The notes below the pieces were generated by a model. That model saw nothing but the letters and a program-made list of their open reading frames with translations, searched no databases and was not told the origin of the DNA. A stretch of DNA of 64,000 nt, from positions 44,036,663 to 44,100,662 of the forward strand of contig CM034239.1 of the NCBI GenBank assembly GCA_019916065.1, in the 5' to 3' direction. The DNA comes from Vitellaria paradoxa (Eukaryota > Streptophyta > Magnoliopsida > Ericales > Sapotaceae). Below, in pieces: positions 1 through 11,400 of the stretch (the first letter of the stretch is position 1; every line of letters starts with the position of its first letter). The position numbers and the translations under genes are program-made.

Positions 1-124
1 CAATTTTAATATCTTTGAACCATTGGATGTAGTTCGCCCCATTCAATCTTAATGTGATTAGTTGTTGAGGCATAGGAATGGAACCACCCATCATTTTTTG
101 CTCAAAAGATGTCTCAGTAGCCAT
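1..124 (-). CDS. Copia-type gag polyprotein, N-terminal fragment (runs off the window edge)
   Basis: 41 codons are visible from the ATG at 124-122 to the window edge, with no stop. The segment LNGANYIQWFKDIKI matches the conserved opening of plant Copia gag (the LNGxNYxxW pattern). The start is chosen because it follows the primer-binding site and leader of the same element. Function would be capsid assembly of the retroelement. Protease, integrase and reverse transcriptase would lie to the left of the window if the copy is complete. Confidence 0.6.
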   Translation of the reverse strand, partial: MATETSFEQKMMGGSIPMPQQLITLRLNGANYIQWFKDIKI

Positions 125-600
125 TTAGAACCAGCAAACAGAAGTTTCAAATACCAGCAGTGGCAGTTTGGCAGATGAGCAGAATAGTAGATGAACAGTG
201 GCAGATGAGAAGAAAAAGAGAAATTGTTCAAACCCAAAATTAAGGGTACTTGTAGACTTGCCGAAGAGAGAAGATTAGAAGACAAAGAAGGCTAAAAGTC
301 CACTAGAGTTGCACACGCCGGCAATCGAAACTTCAACGGCAGCGCATGAGGCCTATGCGCAGATCGACTAGTGGTGTGTGGCGGTGCTTGAGGCAATTTC
401 CAGTGACAGCATTCCTTCGACAGCGGTCGCCTCCCTCCATCGACCACTTTGAGCTATGTAGGACACTGAAAGAGCAACAGATTGACAGCTTATTGCTTAA
501 CAGAGATGGAAACCATTAGTTCCGCCTGTGACACTTGCAACTTCTATATAGACCAAGACAGGTACTGTACTGTTCTTGTTTAACTCACACACAAGAACTT

Positions 601-618
601 AATAACGCTATGATACCA
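601..618 (-). other. Copia minus-strand primer-binding site (initiator Met tRNA type)
   Basis: On the minus strand TGGTATCATAGC directly follows the LTR end GACA. The canonical plant Copia site is TGGTATCAGAGC, so there is one mismatch in the first twelve bases. This fixes the LTR 3' border at position 619. Confidence 0.65.
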
Positions 619-1342
619 TGTCAAACTAATGGATTGACAAGAATTATATACACACAAACTGAATTCTGACGTGTGAATTTATATACACAAAAGGAGTGAC
701 TGTACACATTACCTTGATGTCCATTTGGATCACTAAGTGACTAGAGATACTTCCCACATTAACTCTTGTATATTAACACTACATTAATTACAGTACATAC
801 ATTAGCAGATCTCAAGCCAAAAAATGACCTAATAAAAATATTACTTTCATAGGCTCAAGGTTTTGTTTCAAATTAAAATATTCAAGAAACAGGATTTTGG
901 TTCTCTTTCTCTAAAATCACCACCATAGAGGCTGTAAGTGAGTAAGAGAATAACTTTCCAACAATTTGAATCCTAAATACTATTCCTGTGCATCCATGCA
1001 GACATTACACTAACTTAAGCCTTGTTTTTACCTTCTCTAAGAAAACACACTCACAAAAATATAGAAACATACAGGCAGGGAAGATGGCCCTTCCTACGAT
1101 GAATCCTTCAATATTTTTGTTGTTAAGTATTCCTGCTTCATGATTTAATTGCACGATTGAACATAATTCTAATTAATGTCAAGTAACTCAAGACTTGAGG
1201 CTTGTTGTGGCATTACTTTAGATTTTCCTAAAATACAAAAGCAATTGCACTGATTAACACCTGTTGCCAACTGCCATGTGGTAAAAGACTAAACTGATTT
1301 CTAATAATATTTTGAACATAATTTAAACAAAGGTTGACTTAC

Positions 1343-4300
1343 AAGGAGTCTTCTATCACAAGGCAACAACCTGCATCAACTCCCATTTTATTTGCAGCTT
1401 CCAGAAATCTGATAGAAAATAAAAAGTTTTGCAGGATTATGTGGGCAAGTATTCATCTCAAAGAAGATAAGAGGAAAATTTTCTGTAGGAGCGGGGAAAA
1501 ATGATCAAAGCTTAAAGCAAGTACGGCCTTCCAAGTAGAAGGAATCATTCCACTGTGTTTCATAGCATTTGCAAAAACTCATTCATTTCTATGGCGCCAA
1601 ATGCAATTTGGTTACACATGGAGAAAGCTTCTTGGATGCTAATAAAGAAAATCTCATATGGATTCCTTAAAATCATATGGGTTGACATCTCCACAACAGA
1701 ATATATATTTCAGCATTTCAATGCTATGTTTTAAGAAAAACATGGAATGGAAAGAATTGTTACCCCCTTTCAGTGGAAGACAAGCACATCACTTATAAGT
1801 TGCAAAGAAGTTGCTCAAAATATCTTCACTTACATATCTGGAGGGGGTTTCCCTGATTTGACTTGGTCACTTCCAAGAATTACTCTGAAGCATTCTCTCC
1901 AACCTACAAAATAAGTTGGACTAAACAAAATTAAATGGAAAAGATAAAGATACAAATGCCTGCCCATCATAAAACTTATAACTAATTCAAATTGATATAG
2001 GATAGCAAAGAGGAACTTAAGGACTGGGGAAATGAGGAGTAATATTCAAAATTCAAACTGATTCATTTTTCTGTGTGAGTTTCAAATCATTAGAAATCAC
2101 TCATGGGGGGGGGGGGGGGGTTGAAAAAATCCATAATTCACTAATTAATTTATTGGTTCCAAATATTAATAATAGAATAATCATGTTCATGATATCTGCA
2201 GATGAGTTTAAAATTAAGTTATGCTGGAACGAAAATTTGGTGCACTGTAACTTGCTTTTAAGTAAATTTCAAATTTCAGAAAAATTAGGCTTCAATCTAT
2301 ACAAGCACTGAATTAGTGAAATGTTGGGATTGTGTTTTGTTCAAATTATCACCAGGACCAGAAAAATGCTCTACAGTTCAGCAAGAACACATACTTGTAG
2401 AAAATGGTAAAGTGAGAGCCTAGAACAAGAAGCAGCACTGCAATGTTTATGGCATGCTCTTTTGATAAGTAGATATTATTCATTGGGGGAAGGGGTTTGG
2501 GATGACTCATATCTATAACCTTTGGTCTTGATAGGGCTGCCTTTCCACCAGAGTTAGCCCCTTCCATCCAATCATGTAAAAGCTAGCAAGAATCTACCAC
2601 CAATCATATCATAACACTCCACTTCTAAACTTCCAATCACTAAACCTATGCCTTTCTTCTTTCTGGCAACACTTCCAACAGGATTTTTCTTTTAACATGG
2701 AAAGGATCGTGCCAAATGATGAGATCTTTGTTAGAAGGAAGTTTAAAGAGGTAAAACTAAAATTGTGAACTGTTGGTGAGATTTATTCCATATGACATCA
2801 TATACATCCCAAAAGGGTTTGTAGAAGTAGCTACTAGGTGTGCTACTTGGTCTTCTACATTCAATTTCTTTGATTACTCAGTCATGCGCTGGATTATAAA
2901 ACAGACCACAGACGAGGATGATAATGCTAACAATATGATAGTAAGCATACACCAGACCAACAATCCATATTTCACCAAATTTTTAGAATAGCATAAAAAG
3001 ATTCTTTACCCTGTTGGTGGGAGAGTTTTCCATCTATGTTTTTCCGCAAGGAGTTTGAAGCAAGCGCAAATGGCACATCATGCTTATGGAGATGTTGAAT
3101 AAGACGATTAGCACCAGGAAGTGCCTTCGCATGCACCCATCTGGATGAAAGCAGTTGGTAATAAAAACAATAAATTAAGATAAAAACAATATAGATAAAC
3201 ACAGAGAATCAACATTGATTATGTGTTTTTTTTTTTTTGGGTAATTGAGTATGTGTTGTATGTATGAATCTGCACTTACAAATTTACAGAGACAAATGCA
3301 CCTACACATATTGGCCCTGTACAACTAAACAAAGCCTTATCCTACTGTGTAGGGTTCCAAGCATTTTTTCAACTGACGTTCTCAGTTACAGCCCCAAGAC
3401 AATCACTTGCTTTCTTACAAATCTGAAAGCGCTGGTACTCACTTTCTTTCGGGAAACTTTAGCTTGGATCAGGTAAATTCCCTTATGTATGATATAGTTA
3501 GTTTAGAGGTATATCTAGAGTGCTGTGTAGATAACTTGATTCAATGTAACTAAAAAACAAAAAAGAAAGTCCTAGATCAACGGTCACGTGGTTCATAAAT
3601 TCGTAACTGTATCTAAAAGGAAACCTCCAATACAAAGCTAGAAATGAAAAACTTGGTATGGCTAGTCATGAAATTATGTGGAGGATGTAAAACTAAATGG
3701 TGTAATTTGGTCATTCATTTTGTTCAATTAAAATTTTAAATATTCACATAGATATCTATATATATAAACAACTAACTATCAACCAAATGAGAGCCAAAGT
3801 GCACAGCAAGAGTGAAACCACCTCAAACAATCAGAAACTCCATTACAAGTTAATAATATTTTCGATCACAGTTCCAGCTCCTACTAAACGGGCAGAAGAA
3901 TATATAAAGAATATAGCTTTACTACTAGGCATTCTCAACTGTAAATTACACGAGAGAGAGAGAGAGAATTACTTCTCTTGGTACATGGGCGTGATTTCTT
4001 GCGAAAACCGATCAGGTGTGATTGGAAGTTGATAGTCCTCAACAATAGCCATTGCAGCCTTTTCATGAGTCACACCCAACCTCTTATCTTCCTTGCCCCT
4101 ATCTAAAACCTTCCCATATCTCGCCAAAAGCTCCCCCAGAACTCCCTTTGTAGCTTGCTCTGCACATGTGCAAATTACAATCGCAATCACAAAGTTTCAC
4201 ATACATATAACAATGCAAATTACAGTCACAAAGTTTCACAAACATTTAACAACATAAGATGTGGAAGTAAATAAATTTGGAAGGGGGTGGGGGGGTGGGG

Positions 4301-4420
4301 CATAACCTTTAAGAGTGGTAGGAACCAAGTACCTGTGTTCAAAAGGGTACCATCCAAATCAAGAATTACAGCAGAAATAAGGGTCTCTGCGTTCTGGGTT
4401 TCACTCTGAAAGTTGTTCAT
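1343..4420 (-). CDS. FMN/FHY: Bifunctional FMN hydrolase/riboflavin kinase (FMN/FHY-like), 5' exons; C-terminal part lies off the left edge
   Basis: Five coding exons are visible: 4420-4333, 4159-3973, 3140-3010, 1903-1834 and 1408-1343, all with GT-AG borders and a frame that carries through (542 nt, 180 codons). They encode the N-terminal haloacid dehalogenase (HAD) phosphatase domain: motif I DLDGTLLNT in exon 1, the LPGANRLIQHL and ALASNS (motif II) block in exon 3, GSDQVKSGKPPPD (motif III lysine) in exon 4, and VIEDS (motif IV) ending exon 5. Order and spacing match plant FMN/FHY (Arabidopsis At4g21470), which dephosphorylates FMN and phosphorylates riboflavin in flavin cofactor metabolism. 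The riboflavin kinase domain was not found to the right of the Copia element at 1-778, so the remaining exons should lie left of the window, with the element inside the sixth intron or truncating the gene. The start at 4420 (MNNFQSE) is chosen over an in-frame ATG three codons upstream; either is possible. Confidence 0.85.
2105..2120 (+). repeat. G16 homopolymer in an FMN/FHY intron
   Basis: Sixteen consecutive G residues inside the intron between exons 3 and 4 of the riboflavin kinase gene. Such a run can form G-quadruplex structure, and its length is prone to assembly error. Confidence 0.9.
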
Positions 4421-5293
4421 TGTCAACACAAACCAAAAAGCTGGCTAGTGTGTATGAGAGAAAGAGTAAGAGAGAATGCGTACGTAAATTGAGAGTAATG
4501 AAATTGTTGAGGAAGGCATTTTAAATAGAATTATTGTGGGAAAAAAAAATTGGGAGGGAATGATTCCTGAAAAGGGAATCGGATTCGGTGCCTAGGTAAG
4601 AATTCACAAAGATGGCAAATTCAACCAATTGGGTTTCAACTTGAGAGAGAGAGAGAGATTTGGTATTCAACTTGAGTCTGGAGACACAGAGGGATTTCCC
4701 GCTTTTCTCCTCCTTTTTCTTGTTCTAGTGAGATGGAGGGAGTATGAAGCATTCCAAATTTCCACAAACACCTATAAATTTTTATCTTTCTTTTTTTTTT
4801 TTTTTTTTTCTTATAAGAGGAATTATGAAGATATAATTTTTTTAAATTGATACTAATTTATATAATTTTAAAAACGAATTTGAAAGGGTTGACGTAACGG
4901 TTAACTCCATCATTTGTAATTTAAATTATTAATTTTAACTTTAATGATCAACATATATTAAATTAAAATAATATAAATACATCATGACCGTTAAATAATT
5001 ATCCAACGATCTACGATTGATTAATGTAGGTGAACCTTCTCTTTTCACCAAACACACCCGTGTATTGAAGTGGTGGGCTGCGGGTGTTAGGCCTGAGGGC
5101 GGGTATATTCCCTGGACATACTGCATTCTCAAACGTGAAAGATTTGAAGTTGCCCTTTCCTTCCTTCCTGGGGAAATTAACTTTCTGTTTTTTACTTTTC
5201 TTTTTCTATTTTTTTTTTAAGCAGTTATTGGAACCTGAACAAGAATTGGAACTAGAATATGGGAATAGAAAGAAGAAAAGGAATAGGAATTAA

Positions 5294-5538
5294 GACACCG
5301 TTTGGAAAGAGCTAATGGTTATTTTAATAGTGATTGGACTTTTTTATTCTTTTATATTTTAATTTTTTTTTAATTTTTGAAGGTAAAAATGTCAATTTAC
5401 TCTTGCAACTTAGCAACATAAAAAAAAATAAATTTTTTTTCCTTTTCAAACACAAAATTAGCTAACTTTTTCAGTTAACTACTAGCTCAATATTTTTTTA
5501 ACTACCATTAGCACATGCTAATGTTCTTAAACGGTGCC
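5294..5538. mobile_element. Tourist-like (PIF/Harbinger) MITE, 245 bp
   Basis: Terminal inverted repeats are GACACCGTTTGGAA on the left and, read inward from the right, GGCACCGTTTAAGA. TAA flanks both ends (5291-5293 and 5539-5541), the 3-bp target duplication expected for PIF/Harbinger MITEs. The interior has subterminal inverted AGCTAATGG/CATTAGC words. No coding capacity. Confidence 0.8.
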
Positions 5539-5681
5539 TAAATTGCTTGTCTTGGTATGTTAAAAAAAATAAGAATAAAAATTATAATATATTTATTTTT
5601 TATTATTATATCATAATCCCTTAATATGTAAAAATATTAACTTAGAATAATTTCTTCGTCTTTTACCGGATCAAGTAATAA

Positions 5682-6010
5682 GGGTCCGTTTGGGAAGAGT
5701 AGCCATTAGCCTTCAACAGTGATTAGACTTTTTTACGCTCTTATATTTTAATCTTCTTTTAAACTTTCAAGGATAAAAATATCAATTTAACAAAAACAAG
5801 TTAGCTACCTAAAAAAATGTCACTTTTTTTTCCTTCCCAAACACAAAATTAGCTAGTTTTTTTTTTAGCTAACTACTAACCATTAGCCATTAGTCACTAG
5901 CGACTTTTTTTTTTTCTTTCCAAACACAAAATTAGCTAGTTTTTTTTTTTTTTTTAGTTAGGTACTAGCCATTAACCATTAGCCAATACTAGTTGTTTCC
6001 AAACGGAGCC
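5682..6010. mobile_element. Tourist-like MITE, 329 bp, with an internal tandem duplication
   Basis: Left end GGGTCCGTTTGGGA, right end read inward GGCTCCGTTTGGAA, flanked by TAA on both sides (5679-5681 and 6011-6013). It belongs to the same subfamily as the copy at 5294. A segment of about 95 bp containing CAAACACAAAATTAGCTAG is present twice in tandem, which explains the greater length. Confidence 0.85.
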
Positions 6011-6453
6011 TAAAATGAAATTCTCTAGCATCATAAAGGTAAAGTTCAAGTTACGGCCTTCTATTAAGAGATCCATAACTCTTTACAAATCAAAATTTTA
6101 AATTCCATTCTTCCATAAACTTTTTTTCTTTTTTTTTCCAAATTTCCCTTTTAATTATAATTTTTTCCCTTTTTCTTAAAACTAAAAAAAAATGCCACTT
6201 GACTGGTTTACATTTATTTTTGACAAACTATTTTCATTTAGAATCATGCACAATTTACCAAAAAAAAAGAAAAAAATAGAAAATTAAAATATATATATAT
6301 ATATAAATAAGTAAAATTTTAATTTTACTACCAAGTACAACTGAAATGTAATAAAAATAGATGCACCTGGAATGAAATAAGAATAGACAGCAATAATAGT
6401 TAATGTATTTACTATTTTGTTCACTAAAATCAAATATTCAGTCCAAAAGTGTA

Positions 6454-6786
6454 GGTGGCATTTGATTTGTTTTTCTGTTTTCTATTTTTTTTTTCATTTT
6501 ATGTTTTAAAAATCTCAAATAAAAAAATAAAAAATGCTCTACTTTCATTATTTTAAAATTTTCTTTATTTTGGATTAAAAACACTCAAAATGAATTTTTG
6601 TCATCTTTCATTTTATGTACAAGCTCATTTTCTGTTTTCTATAACAAATTTTAAAAACACAAATGACCAAATGCATTTTGAACTTTTTCTTTGTTTTCAA
6701 AAGCGTAAAATGAAAAATTAGTTCAAAACAGAAAATAAAAGACAAAAACGGAAAACAAAAAATAAAAAAACAAATCAAATGAGCTC
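6454..6786. mobile_element. MITE-like element with long inverted ends
   Basis: The left end GGCATTTGATTTGTTTTTCTG is mirrored at the right by the reverse complement of CTCATTTGATTTGTTTTTTT. The inverted similarity extends for about 30 bp with mismatches. The target duplication is not clear, so the outer borders are approximate. The interior is A/T-rich and non-coding. Confidence 0.55.
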
Positions 6787-6999
6787 GAATTTTTTTAAAT
6801 TTGCCTATAAATGTTTTCCTTCTGTTGAAAAAAAAAAATTAGAAAGTCTTTTGAAGTTGCTATCAAACCAAATTTCTTCATGACACCAAATCCTTAGAAT
6901 AATACTGTTACAAGGACAAATGAATTTGTTCCAGCTTCCTTCCATTTTGAACCACCGAGTATGACTAAGGGGTCAGAATCTAATGCGGTGCATAACTTT

Positions 7000-7921
7000 T
7001 AGAATTAAAATAATTTATTCATTAGAAAAATATCGAGGGGAAGTCGTTCGATACAATAGATCCAAAAATAAAAAGTAACATTTGTGTTTTTATATTTATG
7101 TTTAATAATTTTTATTTTTTTATTTTTTCATTATGAATTATTTTTTTTCTTTTTCTAAATAAAAATAACAAATAAATTTAATAGTGTAATTTTGTTTATA
7201 GTAATTAACCTTTTTAAATAAAATTTATAAAATTAATTTAATTAATTATTTTAATAAATTTTATTTAGATGCATTTAATTTATTTATTCAATTGAATAAA
7301 ATACGTTTGTTCTTATAAAATATTTTTAATAATAGTTAATTTCAATTAAGTACGTTAATAAAGAACATAATTGGATAATAATTTATTATTTTATTTTTAA
7401 ATTTTAACTTAATTTAAGAAAATAAATTATCATAATATGAAGCAATTATTTATCAAAAATGATGTTAATTAATAAAATGAATAATTTTAATAATATATTA
7501 TTTTAATTGTAATTAAATAAATCTTCATATATAAATACTTTTAATTTAATAAAATAAATCACTGTAATATGATGTAATATAAATTGACAAATTGTTCTTT
7601 TTAAGATCCAAAGTCGACAAAACATTTAATAAACGACAAATGACAGAATGAAAACTTTTTTTTTTTTTTTTTTTTATCTACGTTGTAGTGAGCTTAAATT
7701 TTTGAATAAGTTTCAATTTTTTTGAGCATAAAAAAATTAAAAAAAAAATTTACGAGACACCATCCTCTTATTAATTTTTTAAAATTTATAAACCTGAAAA
7801 AGAGAAAAACAAAAACAAAAACGTTATCAAACATTCTCATGTAATCAGTGGTAGACATAACTCCGTGTTAGCAGTATATTATAAAAAAAAAAAAAAAAAC
7901 TAATATCCCGTTCCGAACATA

Positions 7922-7954
<33 letters not shown>

Positions 7955-8000
7955 CCATACCGACAATATAAAAAGAACAATGGTTTTCACCCTATGCAAT
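7000..8000. other. AT-rich spacer between FMN/FHY and the 14-3-3 gene
   Basis: Very AT-rich sequence rich in TTAATTAA-like words, poly-T and poly-A runs, and an AAT microsatellite at 7922-7950. No open frame with recognisable homology and no clear transposon ends were found. Confidence 0.6.
7922..7950. repeat. (AAT)n microsatellite
   Basis: About nine to ten uninterrupted AAT units downstream of the 14-3-3 gene. Confidence 0.9.
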
Positions 8001-8446
8001 GCAAGTCCAGTCCAATTCTTTCACTACCAATGAGCCACCCAAAATAAAATGATAACCACCATAACAACCAACCAAGGCAATTAGGCAATATAGGGAAAAA
8101 GCACACATGGGCCGAGACAATAAGATTTAGGGTAAATGTGACATGAAATATATATGTTTAAACCAGATAAGGAGACCAAACAGTAGAACTAATCTGGGCA
8201 ACAGCAGTACAATTTGCTAAAAGAAGATCTCTTAAATCAAACCAAAGTATTACTCTAAAACTGAGTTCGCTATACCAAGACGAAAAACCAGATCATGTCC
8301 GGCAATCAAACACAGTGACACCCCCAAAGAAACACCAAAAAAAAATTTAAAAATTATAACAACAGAACACAGAAGCCCTCGGGGCATAAGGCTTCTTCAT
8401 CCTCCCTCGTTGAATAGGCATAGCACATCCTGAGGTTCAAATTGCC

Positions 8447-11400
8447 TCACTGCAGGGGGGGGGGAGGGGGAAAAAAAAGGGTTAAAAGTAACATTAATGA
8501 GAAACCAAACATCAGAATGAAACCATGAGGCTCAAATTGTTCACTGTGAAGTGAGATATTATAATATTATATGAGAAACCAAATACCAGAATGGAACAAT
8601 AAATTGCTCAGATATTTGGTTAACCAACCTCTGCATCCCCAGGCCCACCAGCTTTGGTAATGCCCTCGTTCCTCTGCGCATCTTCTGTTGCAGTTCATGG
8701 AAAACACAGATTAAAAGGATACACTTCAGCTCGTTTGCCTCTATTTTTTTCTTTTAAAAGAAAAAATTATTTGCTAGAGGACCCAACTAAATGCAAATCG
8801 CAAGCAACTGAATGCAAACGTAAATTTCACTGTCTCTATTAACTTTTTCACAACAAAACAAATAACCACCCATGTACCCAATCTTACATGATGTCGAAAT
8901 TAAGATTCGCATCTACCTAAGCAGGAGTTTAGGTATCACGCCATTGGGTAAATAGTCAGGCAATGCCCAGATCTCTACCTTATCTTGGAACCATTCTGCT
9001 GTATTTTCATAGTTAGATGATTTTATAAGACTAGGAAACACAGACTCAACATCAAGAGTGCTGCCACCTGCGAGTGGGGATTCACCATCAAGAGTGTCAT
9101 CTACAAGTCGGACTCTCGAGGGACTCAAACACATGACGGACACACCTTGGACACGTGCTGGACTCACCTTTTACCATGTTTTTTTGTTCCCTTTTCCCCA
9201 AACTCGTTTTGGACACATCACAGGCTGATTTTGGTTTTGGACATGTGTTGGACTATCTTTAAGAACATTAGAATTTTTTAATAATGTGTGTTGAATAATT
9301 GTTGTTAAATAAGAATGAATTGCCCAATCACAAATAAGCCCTGACCATCCCTGAGCTATTATAAATGCTACAAACTACAAAATTAAAAGCAATTGAAAGT
9401 AGTTTATATAGAGAACAGAAAAATAACTCAAATAGATACTATCAACAATAATCAATAGTCATCCAATTCTTATGCCCCAGAAAGATAGAACCACCCCCTC
9501 CCCCCCCCCCCCCCCCAAAAAAAAAAAAGCCTTTGGTACCAAGTCAAGTACCAACTACATAAAGAAGTCAGTCAATCCATGCAGAAGAGCAATTGCCTTG
9601 GCTGTGAAGTAGTCCATTGCACTATTGTAGTTAACCCATACAATTCAATCTAAAAAGCCGATTGCCATTCTTATACTCTCCGGTAATATATTACTAACAT
9701 GGAGTCAATAGTCAAGCATAAAATCAACATTCCAGCAAACGAAACTGCCAAGCATAGCAAAGTACACAAACTAAAAACAGACCATTAATCCAACAAAAGC
9801 ACAAACACAGAGCAACAGGAGTTAAGAAGCATGATGAAAGTTTTGTGATAAATAATACCAATACCTCCATCCTCTGGGATGTCAGAAGTCCATAAGGTCA
9901 GATTATCCCTAAGGAGCTGCATAATTAAGGTGCTATCTTTGTATGACTCCTCGTTAAGAGTATCAAGCTCTGAAATAGCTTCATCAAAAGCTTGCTTGGC
10001 AAGATGGCAAGCCCTGACAAAGGCAGTTTCCCAATTAACTGAGATATAACACACACACACACATATATATATAAAAGGCAGGTTTCAACAGTATTCGATG
10101 AAATAAAATACAATGCTAACCTTTCAGGTGAATTCATAATCTCATAATAGAAGACCGAGAAATTCAAAGCCAAACCCAACCGAATGGGATGTGTAGGAGG
10201 CAGCTCAGCCTCTGCTGTAGTGGTAGCCATCTGCAAGAAGATTTAAAACATAAGACAGAGAGCAGCATATGCCTAGCAATCTTGTTTAACCAATTAAGTT
10301 GGCATCTAAAGTTCCGTGAGATATTGCTCTTGCCTACTATGGGACGTTTGGAGGTACAATTTTTAGCAATTTTCATCATTTTTTTACCAAAAGTTACTAG
10401 TTGTAATTTTTGGTGTTTTTAGTAAAACAAATAGCAATTTTTAGCAATTTTCAGCAACTCTTTACAATTTTTGGGTATTTGATAAAATTTTTGATAACTG
10501 TTGGCAAATTTTAGTAACTTTTGTCAATTTTTAGTAACTTTTGGCAACTTTTAACAACTTTTGAGTTGAGGAGTTACTGTAGCATAGCAGGAAAGTAACA
10601 AAAGTTGGTGATTCGCCAAACACTCAAAAATCAAAAGTTAGTAGTTTTTTGCTAAAATTACGTTGCCAAATGCCCCCTATGACCATATATGTCCAAAAAG
10701 AACAGACTGCTGGTTATAGAAAACTAAAATAGTTAAAGCAGAAAGGCATTAATAGAAGTACAAAACAGAGTACTGAAGAAAATAAGCTGATGTTTACATC
10801 AAGGACCAGAACCCATTTTTCTAAGGAAATCATCTTTCAGCCGTAAGAATGCTACCTAGTCCAAACTTTTCAAGACTCAGCTGTAAAAGAAGGAATGGGG
10901 ACAGAAAATGAGAAACTTTCATGTGGTGCACAATGCGGAGCTATAGAAATGCAGACTATTTGGTGCATCATTGAATAAAAATTTAAAGAAACAAACAAGG
11001 ATGGCAGATGTTATATTATTAATAGAATTGCCACAATAAATCCTTTTCTTTCTATACAAATAATTTGATCAATTACCAAACTTTACTCCACAAACTTTTA
11101 TGTCAAGTCATTAATATAAACAACCAGTTTCCCCTAATTTGTGTATTGATACTCCACAAACTTTACTTTAAGTGGCCTGTGAATGCTCCACTGGCAGACA
11201 AAAAATACTATGTGACGTGGTAGTGAAGCATGTGACAAGAGGAAAGATAGGAAATCTCTAAAAGGAATAATCCAGTTAGATGAAAGGGGGGGGGGAGATA
11301 AACTATATTCAGAGATCTCTCTCATATATTTTAGCCAATGTAGCAATGCTTGAAGAACCTACAACAGAAAATCAACTCTATATTAGAAGCCACAGCTAAA

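Larger units (their letters stand above)
1..778 (-). mobile_element. 5' end of a Ty1/Copia LTR retrotransposon (LTR, primer-binding site, start of gag)
   Basis: Read on the minus strand. A candidate LTR at 778-619 begins TGTTA and ends GACA, with a TATA-like TGTATATAAA inside. Directly after it, 618-611 reads TGGTATCA followed by TAGC, matching the initiator-Met tRNA primer-binding site TGGTATCAGAGC with one change. A leader of about 480 bases follows. At 124 a gag frame opens (MATETSFEQKMMGG...) and runs off the left edge; its LRLNGANYIQWFKDI is the typical Copia gag N-terminus. Only one LTR is in the window, so integrity cannot be judged. The LTR 3' end is firm because the primer site abuts it. 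The outer end at 778 is a guess from the TG...CA rule and would make a very short LTR (160 bp). It lies in an intron of the FMN/FHY gene, in the same orientation. Confidence 0.75.
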
